Positions 27,360 to 37,002 of a stretch of DNA of 64,000 nt are shown here, piece by piece. The notes under the pieces are model-generated. The model ran no database searches, was not told where the DNA came from, and saw only the letters and a list, made by a program, of their open reading frames with translations. Every line of letters starts with the position of its first letter. The stretch's first letter is position 1. The translations under genes were made by a program, and so were the position numbers. Origin of the DNA: Pelotomaculum thermopropionicum SI (GTDB lineage: Bacteria > Bacillota > Desulfotomaculia > Desulfotomaculales > Pelotomaculaceae); NCBI GenBank assembly GCA_000010565.1, contig AP009389.1, positions 1,922,001 to 1,986,000 of the forward strand, written 5' to 3'.

Positions 27360-28340
27360 TTACACCAGACGGTAAAGCCCGGCCAGACCAGCGGCGGCAA
27401 ACACCAGGGTAAGAGCCCAGAAGGTAATTACCACCCGGTTTTCGCTCCACCCGCCCAGCTCAAAGTGGTGGTGCAGGGGGCTCATCCGGAAAACCCGGCG
27501 GCCGGTAGTTTGAAAGGAAATTACCTGGATAATTACGGAAAGTGCCTCTAAAACGTATATGCCGCCGATAATTAAAAACAGAAGCTCGCTTTTAGTTACA
27601 ACAGCGGCGGCGCAAAGTCCTCCTCCCAGCGCCAGGGAACCTGTATCGCCCATGAACACCTTGGCCGGATGGAAGTTGAAAAACAGAAATCCCAAACATC
27701 CCCCGGCCAGCGCCGCCATGCCGGCAGCCACCCCGGCCCTGTCCGCAGCCAGGGCCACCGGCACCAGGGCCAGGGCCACCAGCATGCTCACACCGGCGGC
27801 CAGGCCGTCCAGCCCGTCGGTAAGGTTGACGGCATTGCTCATAAAAACGACCAAAAGCACGGTAAAAGCTAAAAACGGCCACCAGCCTAAATCCATCTGA
27901 ATGCCCCCCGGGGTTAAAAAGCCGGAAAACGGCAGGACGATGCCGGTGCCGCGGCCTGCCTCAAACACCGCCCAGTAAGCCAGCGCGGCTGCCAGCAGCA
28001 CCTGGCCGAGAAGCTTCTCCCGCGCCCTTAAGCCCAAAGACCTCTTCAGCACCACCTTTATATAATCGTCCAAAAAGCCGATAAATCCATAGCCAAGGGC
28101 CATTAACAGCACAATCAGGCCATCTGCCGAGCGGATCAGCAGAAATCCCCCCGCCGCCGTGCCGGCCAGAAAAATTATACCCCCCATGGTCGGGGTGCCG
28201 GCTTTCTGCAGGTGCCGCGAAGGCCCGTCGGAACGGATACTCTGCCCGAACTTCAGCCGCCTTAAAACCGGAATAACCAGCGGGCCGGCAATTAAGGTTA
28301 CCGCAAGCGAGACGGTAAAGGCCACCCATATGTTCCCCAT
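27360..28340 (-). CDS. mraY: Phospho-N-acetylmuramoyl-pentapeptide transferase MraY
   Basis: 326 residues from the ATG at 28340 (AGGAGG five bases upstream; the longer open frame is not supported). About ten membrane helices. 'GTPTMGGIIFLAG', 'FLDDYIKV' with the catalytic Asp pair, 'NAVNLTDGLDGLAAG' and 'MSPLHHHFEL' are all family signatures. It makes lipid I on undecaprenyl phosphate. Follows murF. Confidence 0.97.
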   Translation of the reverse strand: MGNIWVAFTVSLAVTLIAGPLVIPVLRRLKFGQSIRSDGPSRHLQKAGTPTMGGIIFLAGTAAGGFLLIRSADGLIVLLMALGYGFIGFLDDYIKVVLKRSLGLRAREKLLGQVLLAAALAYWAVFEAGRGTGIVLPFSGFLTPGGIQMDLGWWPFLAFTVLLVVFMSNAVNLTDGLDGLAAGVSMLVALALVPVALAADRAGVAAGMAALAGGCLGFLFFNFHPAKVFMGDTGSLALGGGLCAAAVVTKSELLFLIIGGIYVLEALSVIIQVISFQTTGRRVFRMSPLHHHFELGGWSENRVVITFWALTLVFAAAGLAGLYRLV

Positions 28341-28439
28341 AAAAACCTCCTGCTGCTCATCTGGCTGCAATGCCTTAAGATAGCGTATTTTAGCTGGCGG
28401 TAAAGGCAACAGGGAAAGTCTGGTAAAAACATTTTCCCC

Positions 28440-29849
28440 TTAACCGGGGCCTGCCTCCTGCAAAAGCGCGGGCTCCCTGGATTTCAGCAGGCACCTGACG
28501 ATTTCCTCCATTTTCATTCCCCTGGATCCTTTAACCAGCACCACATCGCCGTCCCTTATCAGTTCCTCTAGTATACCTGCGGCCTGCATGTTGTCAGCGC
28601 ACCGAAAAATCCTCTCCGCAGGCAGCCCGGCGTCTAATGCCCCTTCGGCAATTCCCGCAGCCAGGTCTCCAACCGTAACCAGGCAGGATACCCTTGCCCC
28701 GGCTGCGGCCTCCCCCACTTCCCGGTGCCCTTCCGCAGCGCGCGGACCGAGTTCCAGCATATTGCCCAGCACGGCCACGGCGCGCCGCCCGCCGGCCATT
28801 TCCTTTAAAACCTGCAATGCCGCTTTGGCAGAAGCGGGGTTGGCATTATAAGCATCGTTGATGATTCTTAAGTTTTTGGCCTCAATTATCTCCAGGCGCA
28901 TTCCGGTCAACGTGACCGCAGCCAGTCCCCTGGCCACTTCCTCCCAAGTTAATCCCAGTTCCCTTGCCACGCCTATGGCGGCCAGGGCATTCATCACGTT
29001 GTGACGGCCGGGAACAGGAAGGAAAAATTCCCGCCTTTCACCGTCCAGGATAACTTCAAAGCGGCTCCCCCGGCCCTCGGGCCTTATGTTTGCCGCCCTT
29101 ATGTCGGCAGGACAGTCGATGCCGTAATAGATCACCTTGCCCCGGCAACGCCCCGCCTCCCGCCTGATAAACGGGGCCTCGGCATTCAGCAGGGCAAACC
29201 CGCCGGCGGGTATGTGTTCCAGCACCTCTCCTTTGGCGGCGGCTATATTGCTTACCGTGCCCAAAAGCTCCAGATGGGCCTCCCCGATATTTGTAATTAC
29301 AGCACAGTCCGGTTTGGCAATCCGGCACAAGGCATCAATCTCCCCCGCTCCCCGCATGGCCATCTCAACTACGGCTATTTCGCACGTTTCGTCCAGCCTG
29401 AGCAGGGTCAGGGGAAGGCCGATTTCATTATTGAAATTGCCTTCACTTTTTAAAGTGCGCAGGCGGGTGCTTAAAATGCTGGCTGTCATATCCTTTGTGG
29501 TAGTTTTTCCGGTGCTGCCGGTAACCGCCACCACACGCGCCCCGCAGCTTTTCCTGTTGAAGGCTGCCAGAGCCTGCAGCGCAGCCAGGGTGTTCTCAAC
29601 CGCCAGAACGGGCACTCCCGCAGGCAAATCCGCGGTACGGCTCACCACCAGGCAGCCTGCCCCTGCCCCGGCGGCCTGCGCCAGAAAGTTATGGGCGTCA
29701 TGCCGCTCCCCGGACAGGGCAAAAAAAATCTCTCCTTTTTTGAGCCTGCGGGTGTCGGTGGACACCGAGCTTAAAACAGTTCCGGGGTCTCCCTGGATAA
29801 TTCTCCCACAGGCAATTCTCTCGAGTTCTTTCAAAGTAACCGGTTTCAT
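28440..29849 (-). CDS. murF: UDP-MurNAc-tripeptide D-Ala-D-Ala ligase MurF
   Basis: 469 residues. 'RIIQGDPGTVLSSVSTDTR' is the N-terminal domain, VTGSTGKTTTKDM the P-loop and 'NDAYNANPASAKAAL' the family signature. It adds D-Ala-D-Ala to the stem peptide. The ATG follows GTGAGGG. It starts 21 bases after murE ends. Confidence 0.96.
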   Translation of the reverse strand: MKPVTLKELERIACGRIIQGDPGTVLSSVSTDTRRLKKGEIFFALSGERHDAHNFLAQAAGAGAGCLVVSRTADLPAGVPVLAVENTLAALQALAAFNRKSCGARVVAVTGSTGKTTTKDMTASILSTRLRTLKSEGNFNNEIGLPLTLLRLDETCEIAVVEMAMRGAGEIDALCRIAKPDCAVITNIGEAHLELLGTVSNIAAAKGEVLEHIPAGGFALLNAEAPFIRREAGRCRGKVIYYGIDCPADIRAANIRPEGRGSRFEVILDGERREFFLPVPGRHNVMNALAAIGVARELGLTWEEVARGLAAVTLTGMRLEIIEAKNLRIINDAYNANPASAKAALQVLKEMAGGRRAVAVLGNMLELGPRAAEGHREVGEAAAGARVSCLVTVGDLAAGIAEGALDAGLPAERIFRCADNMQAAGILEELIRDGDVVLVKGSRGMKMEEIVRCLLKSREPALLQEAGPG

Positions 29850-29869
29850 AAAACCCTCACTTCGAGCCG

Positions 29870-31360
29870 CTAATTTTCCGCCTTTTTTAACTCCTTTAGC
29901 GCCGCTGCCGCTTCCCGGCGGTCGTTGAAGGGGATTTTCCGGGTGCCGATAATCTGATAATCCTCATGCCCCTTGCCCGCAATCACCACCACATCTCCCC
30001 GGCGGGCCATTTCTACCGCCAGGCGGATTGCCTTCCGCCGGTCGGGTTCTGTTACGTATCTTTCCCACCCTGCAGTTTTCATTCCTTCTTCAATTTCTTT
30101 TATAATCTTTAAGGGGTCTTCGGTGCGCGGGTTATCGGATGTAATGATCGCGAAGTCGCTGTATCTGGCGGCTATCCCGCCCATAAGAGGCCGTTTGGTC
30201 CGGTCGCGGTCGCCACCGCAGCCGAACACCGTGATCAGCCGCCCTTCCGTTATTTTCCTGGCGGTCTTCAATATGTTTTCCAGCCCGTCCGGCGTATGGG
30301 CGTAGTCCACAACCACGGCAAAGTCCTGGCCGGAATCTACCATTTCAAAGCGCCCTGGCGCCCCTCTGGCCTTTTCCAGGGCTTCTTTTATTTCCTCCGC
30401 CGGCACCCCCATGGCCGCCGAAGCAGTAAAGGCGGCCAGGGCGTTGTAAACGTTAAACAAGCCGGTAATCCTGAGGTCCAGCCTGAGGCGTCCCCACTTC
30501 CCTGCCACGCCAAAACAGGCACCCCTGGCACCTATGCTTATGCTCTCCGCCCGCACATCGGCAGCATTTTTTATACCGTAGGTATAGACGGTACCGCCGG
30601 CCGCCCGGATAAACTGCCCGGCGTGAGGATCGTCGGCATTTATCACAGCAATCCCGGCCTCCCTTTTATGCCCGGGCCGGCCCAGCCATTTAAACAGTTT
30701 CAATTTCGACTCCAGGTAATCCTCCATGTCCCGGTGAAAATCAAGATGATCCTGGGTCAGGTTGGTAAACACGGCAAGATCAAACTCGCTCCCGTCGACC
30801 CGGTGCAGCGCCAGGGCATGAGATGAAACCTCCATCACACAGGCATCGACCTTTTCAATGACCATCTCATGCAGGAGCTGCTGCAGGTCGGCCGATTCAG
30901 GAGTTGTATGCTTTACCGGAAGAACCCTGTCGCCAATTCTGTTGTTGACAGTCCCTATCAGCCCCACCCTGCAGCCTGCACCGGCAAGGATGTCAGCAAT
31001 AAGGCTGGTTGTGGTCGTTTTGCCGTTGGTTCCGGTAACGCCGATTAACTTCATTTTAAAAGAAGGATTGCCGTAAAAACGGGCAGAAAGGAGCGCCAGG
31101 GCGCGCCTCGCATCCGGCACCAGTGCCCACGCCACCCCGGGCGGAAGCTCAACCCTTCTTTCCATTACCACCGCCAAGGCGCCCCGCTCCAGGGCCTCGC
31201 CGATGTATTCGTGCCCATCAGCCCTAAACCCCTTGATTGCTACAAATAAAAAACGGGGCCTTACCTGGCGCGAATCATAGGCAATACCCTCAACAACAGC
31301 ATTAAGGTCGCCGCCGGCAGCATCTGCCTCTACCGCTTCGAGCAGTTCCCTGAAAAGCAA
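29870..31360 (-). CDS. murE: UDP-MurNAc-L-Ala-D-Glu:meso-DAP ligase MurE
   Basis: About 496 residues from the TTG at 31360, which has AGGAGG seven bases upstream; the open frame starts at an ATG six codons earlier that would place the ribosome site inside the gene. VTGTNGKTTTTSLIADI is the P-loop. 'TSDNPRTEDPLKI' includes the DNPR motif that selects meso-diaminopimelate rather than lysine, so the wall is DAP-type. Confidence 0.96.
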   Translation of the reverse strand: MLFRELLEAVEADAAGGDLNAVVEGIAYDSRQVRPRFLFVAIKGFRADGHEYIGEALERGALAVVMERRVELPPGVAWALVPDARRALALLSARFYGNPSFKMKLIGVTGTNGKTTTTSLIADILAGAGCRVGLIGTVNNRIGDRVLPVKHTTPESADLQQLLHEMVIEKVDACVMEVSSHALALHRVDGSEFDLAVFTNLTQDHLDFHRDMEDYLESKLKLFKWLGRPGHKREAGIAVINADDPHAGQFIRAAGGTVYTYGIKNAADVRAESISIGARGACFGVAGKWGRLRLDLRITGLFNVYNALAAFTASAAMGVPAEEIKEALEKARGAPGRFEMVDSGQDFAVVVDYAHTPDGLENILKTARKITEGRLITVFGCGGDRDRTKRPLMGGIAARYSDFAIITSDNPRTEDPLKIIKEIEEGMKTAGWERYVTEPDRRKAIRLAVEMARRGDVVVIAGKGHEDYQIIGTRKIPFNDRREAAAALKELKKAEN

Positions 31361-31461
31361 CTTTAATCCTCCTGACATTTTTACATATTATTTCCATAAT
31401 ATGCCTAATTAATCCTCTATTTGTTTACCGCAATAAACTTTCTCAAACCTCCTGGATCGGC

Positions 31462-33591
31462 CTAATCACGGAGAGTTTGCTCGGCCGGGGGCTGAAACTC
31501 AACGGTTATAACGGTTCCTTTGGGCACTTTGGAACCCGGAGCCGCCTGCTGGCTTACCGCCAGGCCGGTCCCTACGGGATTCAGGCCAAGCCCAAGCTTT
31601 TCCAAAATGCTCCCCGCTTCTTTAATAGTTAAATTTTTCAGGTCGGGCACGGTAACCTCGCCGGACTCCGCAGAAGGGGATTCCAGATCCAGGATAACTG
31701 TAGTGCCGCTTAAAACCTCCACCCCGCCTTTAGGCACCTGGCCGCATATAATGCTCCCCTGTCCCCTGGTTTGAACGGCCAGGCCGGCTTTTTTAAGTAC
31801 GTTTATGCCCTCCTCTGCCGGGTAGCCGGCCACATTGGGCACGATCAGCCTGGCCTTCGGCTCCTCTATTACAAAGGGAGACGCCGGTTTCTCCAGGCCG
31901 GGCCTCTCCGGTACCTTCAGGTAACGCAGGGTATCCTGGACGATAGCTTTGAAAGCCGGGGCCGCTACCTGGCTGCCAAAATAGACGGGGCCGCTCGGCT
32001 CGGCTACCATTACCAGGGCGGCCACCTGCGGGTCGTCCGCCGGGGCAAAGCCCACAAACGAAGCCACATATTTGCCTTCGGCATAGCCGCCGGCATCAAC
32101 AACCTGGGCCGTGCCGGTCTTGCCCGCCGCCCCATACCCGTCTACAAACGCATTTCGCCCGGTGCCCTTCAGCACCACATCGGTAAGCAGTTCCATTAGG
32201 GTCCGGGCAGTATTTTTCGAAAGCACCTGGCGTACCGGCTCTGGCTTGAACTCCTTGAGCACCTTTCCCTCCGCATCGGTAATTGCCTTAACCAGGGAAG
32301 GCTTTAGCAAAACCCCGCCGTTGGCCACCGCCGAAGCGGCAGTAATAAGCTGAATTGGAGTCACGGCAATGGACTGGCCAATTGACATGGTGGCAATATT
32401 TAATTCGGTAGCCTCTTCCTGCGGTATTTGAATGCCCACCTCTTCGCCGGGCAGGCTGATGTTCGTCCTCTGGCCGAACCCGAAGGCGTTGATGTACTTG
32501 TAAAACTTCTCTTTGCCAAGCCGCAGGCCCACCATGATAAAGCCCGGGTTGCAGGAGTTCTGGGCAACCTCCGCAAAGGTCTGGGAGCCGTGGCCGCCAT
32601 CATACCAGCACCTGATAAAGCGGTCGGCAACTTTAATATAGCCGGGATCGTAAAAGGTGTCGCCAGGCCTGACGGCGCCTTCCTCCAGGGCGGCGGCGGC
32701 GGTAATAATCTTGAAGGTTGAACCGGGCTCATAATTGTACCAGATGCTGGGGTTATGGTCCCAGATCGATTGGGGGTACTTCATCCATTCTCCTGGGTTA
32801 AAGGTAGGCCGGTTGCCCATAGCGAGAATTTCCCCCGTCTTGGGGTTCATAACAATTATTACCGCCAGTTTGGGATGGTGGACGTCCATAATTTTATCAA
32901 GTTCTCTCTCCACAAAATACTGGATGGTCTGGTCGATAGTCAATACCAGATTGTTGCCGGGAACGGGCGGAATGAATTTATGCAGGGCTTCGGGAATATT
33001 CCTGCCAACGGCGTCCTTTTCTATAACTATCCTGCCCGGTATGCCTCTTAATTCTCTGTCATATACGCTTTCGATTCCGGTCAGCCCCTGGTTGTCATCC
33101 CCGGCAAAACCAAGCACATGGGCGGCAAGGCTTCCCTGCCGGTAAAAACGCCTGCTCTCCTCCACCAGTTCGACACCGCTCAGGTTGAGGGCCTTCAGCC
33201 TCTGGGCAGACTCATAGTCTATGCGCCTTTTCAGCCAGACAAAGCCCACATTTTGATTCAGCCTGTTATACACATCCTCTCTGTCCATACCCAGGACATC
33301 CGCTATTTTGTTTGCAGCATCGCGTTTATCTTTAATCTGGGGCGGGAAGGCATAGGCCGAATCGACGCTCACGCTGGCAACCAGTTCGTTCCCATTGCGG
33401 TCGTAAATGGTTCCCCGCCTGGCTTCAACCGGCACATCCCGCATCCGGACCTCCTGTGCTTCCGCCCTCAACCTGTCCCCCTCAACCAGTTGCAGCCAGG
33501 CCAGGCGGAAAATCAGGCCAACAAGCGCCAGTGTGGTAATTAGAAACAGCCCTGTTATTCTTTTGCGGATCAGGATATTGGTGGTATGCAT
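31462..33591 (-). CDS. spoVD: Class B PBP with two PASTA domains (SpoVD/FtsI type)
   Basis: 709 residues from the ATG at 33591 (GGGAGGG upstream). One N-terminal membrane helix (GLFLITTLALVGLIFRLAW), a dimerisation domain, then the transpeptidase with active-site STFK (EPGSTFKI), SCN (AQNSCNPG) and KTG (AGKTGTAQ). Two PASTA repeats end the protein (about 590-700; RLIVPNVAGYPAEEG and VTVPDLKNLTIKEAG). PASTA PBPs serve division (PBP2B) or cortex (SpoVD). Only one is in the cluster. Its start overlaps ftsL by 110 bases. Confidence 0.93.
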   Translation of the reverse strand: MHTTNILIRKRITGLFLITTLALVGLIFRLAWLQLVEGDRLRAEAQEVRMRDVPVEARRGTIYDRNGNELVASVSVDSAYAFPPQIKDKRDAANKIADVLGMDREDVYNRLNQNVGFVWLKRRIDYESAQRLKALNLSGVELVEESRRFYRQGSLAAHVLGFAGDDNQGLTGIESVYDRELRGIPGRIVIEKDAVGRNIPEALHKFIPPVPGNNLVLTIDQTIQYFVERELDKIMDVHHPKLAVIIVMNPKTGEILAMGNRPTFNPGEWMKYPQSIWDHNPSIWYNYEPGSTFKIITAAAALEEGAVRPGDTFYDPGYIKVADRFIRCWYDGGHGSQTFAEVAQNSCNPGFIMVGLRLGKEKFYKYINAFGFGQRTNISLPGEEVGIQIPQEEATELNIATMSIGQSIAVTPIQLITAASAVANGGVLLKPSLVKAITDAEGKVLKEFKPEPVRQVLSKNTARTLMELLTDVVLKGTGRNAFVDGYGAAGKTGTAQVVDAGGYAEGKYVASFVGFAPADDPQVAALVMVAEPSGPVYFGSQVAAPAFKAIVQDTLRYLKVPERPGLEKPASPFVIEEPKARLIVPNVAGYPAEEGINVLKKAGLAVQTRGQGSIICGQVPKGGVEVLSGTTVILDLESPSAESGEVTVPDLKNLTIKEAGSILEKLGLGLNPVGTGLAVSQQAAPGSKVPKGTVITVEFQPPAEQTLRD

Positions 33592-34120
33592 CCGTTCCCT
33601 CCCCGGATCTGGCTTCAGCATTTTGCCCAGGCTTTAGCCTGTTTTCCAGCCGGTTGACCAGTTCGCTGAAAGCCCTGATCAGGTGGTTCTTATCCTTTCC
33701 CGGTAATGAACCGTTGTTTGTTCCGGTTTTTAATTCCGGTCCGGAAACCGGCAAGGCCTTGCCGGCAACGGCAACCACCAGGATGTTGCTGCTGTCCGGC
33801 TTAACCATCCCGAGCTTATTAACGGCCAGGTACTCCACCCGCTCCAGCGAAGCCAGCCTGCGAATTTCTTCATCCAGATCGTGGTTTTCCACCCTGAGGA
33901 GGGCGAGCTCTTTCTCCAGGCGGTTAATCTTGTAACCCAGAGCAAGTACCTGCGAATAATAGTAAGTGACTACCAGGCCTGCAAGAAAACCGGCCAGAAT
34001 CAGGCCGGACAAGGCCAGTCCCGCCCTTCCGGATGGTGAATAATTCCTCCGCCTTTTTGCCGGCAGGGATTTCCTGACAAACCTCCCCCGGCAGCCTGTC
34101 TTCTCTTGAGCCACTATCAA
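33482..34120 (-). CDS. ftsL: FtsL-like septum protein with C-terminal extension
   Basis: 212 residues: a basic N-terminus, one membrane helix (LALSGLILAGFLAGLVVTYYY), then a leucine-zipper coiled coil (INRLEKELALLRVENHDLDEEI) and 'RVEYLAVNKLGMVKP', the FtsL/DivIC pattern. Normal FtsL is about 110-120 residues; the remaining ~90 are low-complexity. The final 37 codons overlap the PBP gene in another frame, which suggests a frame error or a drifting tail. TTG start after GGGGAGG. Membrane-bound partner of FtsQ at the septum. Confidence 0.82.
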   Translation of the reverse strand: MIVAQEKTGCRGRFVRKSLPAKRRRNYSPSGRAGLALSGLILAGFLAGLVVTYYYSQVLALGYKINRLEKELALLRVENHDLDEEIRRLASLERVEYLAVNKLGMVKPDSSNILVVAVAGKALPVSGPELKTGTNNGSLPGKDKNHLIRAFSELVNRLENRLKPGQNAEARSGEGTDAYHQYPDPQKNNRAVSNYHTGACWPDFPPGLAATG

Positions 34121-34187
34121 TATTATTCAACCTCCCCGGGGAATAGAACTGCCCCGGCGCCTCCTCGAATTCCGGAAAGTTCGTGTT

Positions 34188-35123
34188 TTAGAGCTTTTCC
34201 GCTATCCTCAGCTTGGCGCTTCTGGCCCGCGGGTTCTCCTCCACTTCCCCGGCGGATGGGACCACAGGCCTGGCCGTAACGATCTTAATTTCCTTTTTCC
34301 CGCCGCAAACGCAGGCGGGAAATTCTTTCGGGCAGGTACACGGCGAGGCCAGGCGGCGAAATGTTTCTTTAACTATCCTGTCCTCCAGAGAGTGATAAGT
34401 TATTACGCAGATCCTCCCGCCCGGCCGCAGCACCCGGACGGCCGAACGGAGGGCACCGCCCAGAACTTCGAGTTCCCTGTTAACGGCTATGCGCAGGGCC
34501 TGAAAGGTCCTTCTGGCGGGATGCGGCCCCTCCCGCCTGGCCCCGGCAGGAATTGCCTTCTTTATTATTTCCGCCAGCCGGCCGGTGGTTTCAATAGGGC
34601 TGCGCTTTCTTTCCTCCACGATAAAGGCCGCAATCCTGAAGGCCCAGCGCTCCTCCCCGTAGTCTTTGATTATCCTCGCCAGTTCTTCCGCCGTAAGGGT
34701 GTTTACAAGTTCCCTGGCAGACGGGCCGCGCTCCGGATCCATTCTCATATCCAGCAGTGAGTCGCGCTTGTAGCTGAAACCTCTGGCCGGGTTATCCAGT
34801 TGGTACGAGGAAACCCCCAGGTCAAACAATATTCCGTCAACTCCTGTTTGGCCGAGCCTTTCCAGTACTTTTCCGATATCTTCAAAATTAGCCCGTACCA
34901 AATCCACCCTTTTCCCGTACGGAACCAGCCTTCTTTCTGCAGCAGCCAAGGCTTCCGGGTCCCGGTCTATACCGATCAAACGCCCCTCCGCCCCGGTTCT
35001 TTTCAGTATGGCTTCGCCGTGACCGGCACCGCCAACGGTACAATCCACATAAACGCCGCCCGGCTTCAGGTTAAGCCCTTCCAATACTTCATCAAGCATT
35101 ACCGGCCGGTGAATAAACTCCAT
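34188..35123 (-). CDS. rsmH: 16S rRNA m4C1402 methyltransferase RsmH (MraW)
   Basis: 311 residues from the ATG at 35123 (AGGGGG upstream; a longer frame of 19 codons is unsupported). [15 protein letters not shown] start, SAM motif '[15 protein letters not shown]', '[11 protein letters not shown]' and '[12 protein letters not shown]', all diagnostic. It methylates C1402 of 16S rRNA. Second gene of dcw, behind mraZ. Confidence 0.97.
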
Positions 35124-35227
35124 AAAAACCCCCTGCTGCAATCTGCATCCACAGCCGCACTCCTGCCCATCCTGCCCCAACGGGGCATTTAAGCGCTGGC
35201 TTTAAAATAATTTCCCAAACATTTACC

Positions 35228-35665
35228 TCAAATACCAAGATTAAGGTCTACAATCTTCTCCGCTATTTCTTCATAAGAAGAAGCGGCCTGGCCCTTATAA
35301 TGCTCCCACTGATCCTTTGCCCAAATTTCGACCCGTGAGGAAACACCGATAATTACCGCTTCCTTCTCCAGCCGGGCGTATTCCCGCAAATTCAGCGGGA
35401 TCAATATTCTTCCCTGTTTATCTGCCTCGCATTCCACGGCACCGGAGAAAAAAAAACGAACGAAGGCCCGGGCGTCGCCCCTGGTAAAGGGGAGTGACTT
35501 CAGCTTCTGCTCCAGCGCCTCCCATTCCGGAAGCGGATAGGCAAAAAGGCATCCGTCAAGACCCTTGGTAAGAACAAAACGGTTTCCCAGGCCTTCGCGG
35601 AAGCGGGCAGGAATAAACAGCCTTCCTTTCGGATCAATGCTGTGCTGGTGCTCTCCCATGAACAT
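35228..35665 (-). CDS. mraZ: Transcriptional regulator MraZ
   Basis: 145 residues from the ATG at 35665 ([19 protein letters not shown]). Two SpoVT/AbrB-like DNA-binding domains, with the conserved DPKGR and '[12 protein letters not shown]' loops. It binds direct repeats ahead of its own operon and represses dcw in several bacteria. Three such repeats are visible just upstream. Confidence 0.96.
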   Translation of the reverse strand: MFMGEHQHSIDPKGRLFIPARFREGLGNRFVLTKGLDGCLFAYPLPEWEALEQKLKSLPFTRGDARAFVRFFFSGAVECEADKQGRILIPLNLREYARLEKEAVIIGVSSRVEIWAKDQWEHYKGQAASSYEEIAEKIVDLNLGI

Positions 35666-35692
35666 GGCAGTCAACTCCGGTTACGGAGTACC

Positions 35693-35722
35693 TTCCTCCA
35701 CTTGCCACCACTTTCCACCACT
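35693..35722 (-). promoter_or_regulatory. MraZ operator: three tandem 10-bp repeats
   Basis: On the minus strand AGTGGTGGAA, AGTGGTGGCA and AGTGGAGGAA follow one another without gaps, 28-57 bases upstream of mraZ. MraZ boxes in other bacteria are GTGG(G/T)-type repeats on a 10-bp period, so autoregulation of dcw is expected. Confidence 0.82.
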
Positions 35723-35784
35723 ATTTCTATAAAAAAATAAAAATTCCTTTAAGAAAAACCTGTATTTTGAGATGCCTGTAACAT

Positions 35785-35826
35785 AAAAAAATTTGCCGGG
35801 CAGGCTTTTGCCCAGGCCTGCCCGGC
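35785..35826 (-). terminator. Strong intrinsic terminator
   Basis: GCCGGGCAGGC (35795-35805) pairs perfectly with GCCTGCCCGGC (35816-35826), followed on the minus strand by AAATTTTTTT. It ends the 35834-36124 gene and insulates mraZ. Confidence 0.92.
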
Positions 35827-35833
35827 ACCATGA

Positions 35834-36124
35834 CTATAAATATTCGTCCAGCCTTCGGTAAAATTTTTTCCCCGGTTGCCCCGTTTTGCTTTCCTTCTCT
35901 CCCCCGTCTTGTGCCTTTTTGCTTTTTAAGAGAGAAATTTTCAGGTCCAGCGCATACTCTTCCGGAATATTGAATACATCAGGCAGCTTTACCACGATAA
36001 CCTTTTGCTCGCAGGCTTTGTTATGAGAACAAAACGTCCGGCCGGCCGGCCTGATTGACAAACCCAATGTTATTGCAAATAACACAAATGAAAAAAGAGC
36101 GAGGCCGATACCCGCCGGTTCCAT
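35834..36124 (-). CDS. Small membrane-anchored protein, unknown
   Basis: 96 residues: one N-terminal membrane helix (IGLALFSFVLFAITLGLSI), then a soluble part with two Cys (CSHNKACEQ), 'VIVVKLPDVFNIPEEYALD' and a charged tail. GCGAGGGG precedes the ATG. Not recognised. It stands just upstream of mraZ with its own strong terminator. The CxxxxxC spacing could hold a disulfide or a metal, but nothing else supports that. Confidence 0.6.
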   Translation of the reverse strand: MEPAGIGLALFSFVLFAITLGLSIRPAGRTFCSHNKACEQKVIVVKLPDVFNIPEEYALDLKISLLKSKKAQDGGEKESKTGQPGKKFYRRLDEYL

Positions 36125-36195
36125 GCCGAACCCCTCGCAAACCAGGTTTTTATCTGAAACAATTTCGCTAAATGTAAAAATTTTCCTTCAACCGG

Positions 36196-37002
36196 CTAAC
36201 AAATTTTTATAAACTCCCTCCTTCTTGCACTGAAAACTGCTATTTCCGTGTAACCGGCTTCTTTGATGAGCCTGAGCGCCTCCGCCAGGCCGGCACCTAC
36301 CTGCTCCGGACGGTGGGCATCCGAACCCATGGTAACGGGAAGGCCGTGCTTAAAAAATATCTTTAACAAGTTTAATGAAGGATAAACCTCCCCCGCCGGG
36401 TACCTCAATCCCGCCGTGTTTACCTCGACACAGACCCCGGCCCTCTTAAAAGCCTTCGCCGTATCCTCGTACAGCGGTGTAATATCGCGGGTGGGACGGA
36501 AGTTAAACTTCTTAATCAGATCGGGGTGGGCCATCACGTCAAACAGGCCGCTTAAGGCTGCCTGCTGGACAAGGTGAAAATACTGCTCGTAAACCAGGTC
36601 TATTTCCCTCCGGCTGTATTCCTCCACCTCATCAATGTTGTCAAAACCCCACCCGTCTAAAAAGTGCACCGAGCCGATCACGTAATCAAACGGATAGGTG
36701 CGCAGGAGGCGGGCCAGCTTTTCCTCGCACCCCGGAACGTAGTCAGCCTCAATGCCGAGTTTTACCATGACAGGCGAGCGGCTGGCATGCTTCCTGACCA
36801 TGCTAACGTAAGCGGGAAGTTCCTCCTCCTTCATAGCATAGCCGGGAATGACTTCACCGGGGGGCAGGAAGTAAAGGGGCAGGTGGTCGGCAAAACCGAC
36901 CTCCTGTATTCCTTTCCGGACGGCCTCCTGTAAATAGTCTTCAATTTTTCCGGTAGCATGCCCGCACAAAAACGTGTGCAGGTGATTATCAACCGGCAGC
37001 AT
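36196..37002 (-). CDS. PHP-family histidinol-phosphatase-like protein
   Basis: 268 residues. PHP metal motifs are visible: 'VDNHLHTFLCGHA' (HxH), 'GFADHLPL', 'GIEADYVPG', 'GSVHFLDGW', 'MAHPDLIKKF' and 'GSDAHRPEQVG'. This is the HisK/YtvP-type phosphatase (about 260-270 residues) that dephosphorylates L-histidinol phosphate. No other his gene is near, so another phosphoester is possible. Its start directly abuts the end of the MetE-like gene. Confidence 0.85.
   Translation of the reverse strand: MLPVDNHLHTFLCGHATGKIEDYLQEAVRKGIQEVGFADHLPLYFLPPGEVIPGYAMKEEELPAYVSMVRKHASRSPVMVKLGIEADYVPGCEEKLARLLRTYPFDYVIGSVHFLDGWGFDNIDEVEEYSRREIDLVYEQYFHLVQQAALSGLFDVMAHPDLIKKFNFRPTRDITPLYEDTAKAFKRAGVCVEVNTAGLRYPAGEVYPSLNLLKIFFKHGLPVTMGSDAHRPEQVGAGLAEALRLIKEAGYTEIAVFSARRREFIKIC

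Noticed and set aside
31384-31403. CATATTAT/ATAATATG hairpin upstream of murE
   Set aside because: AT-rich, short, no T-run, and in a place where AT-rich palindromes are expected; neither promoter nor terminator is supported.
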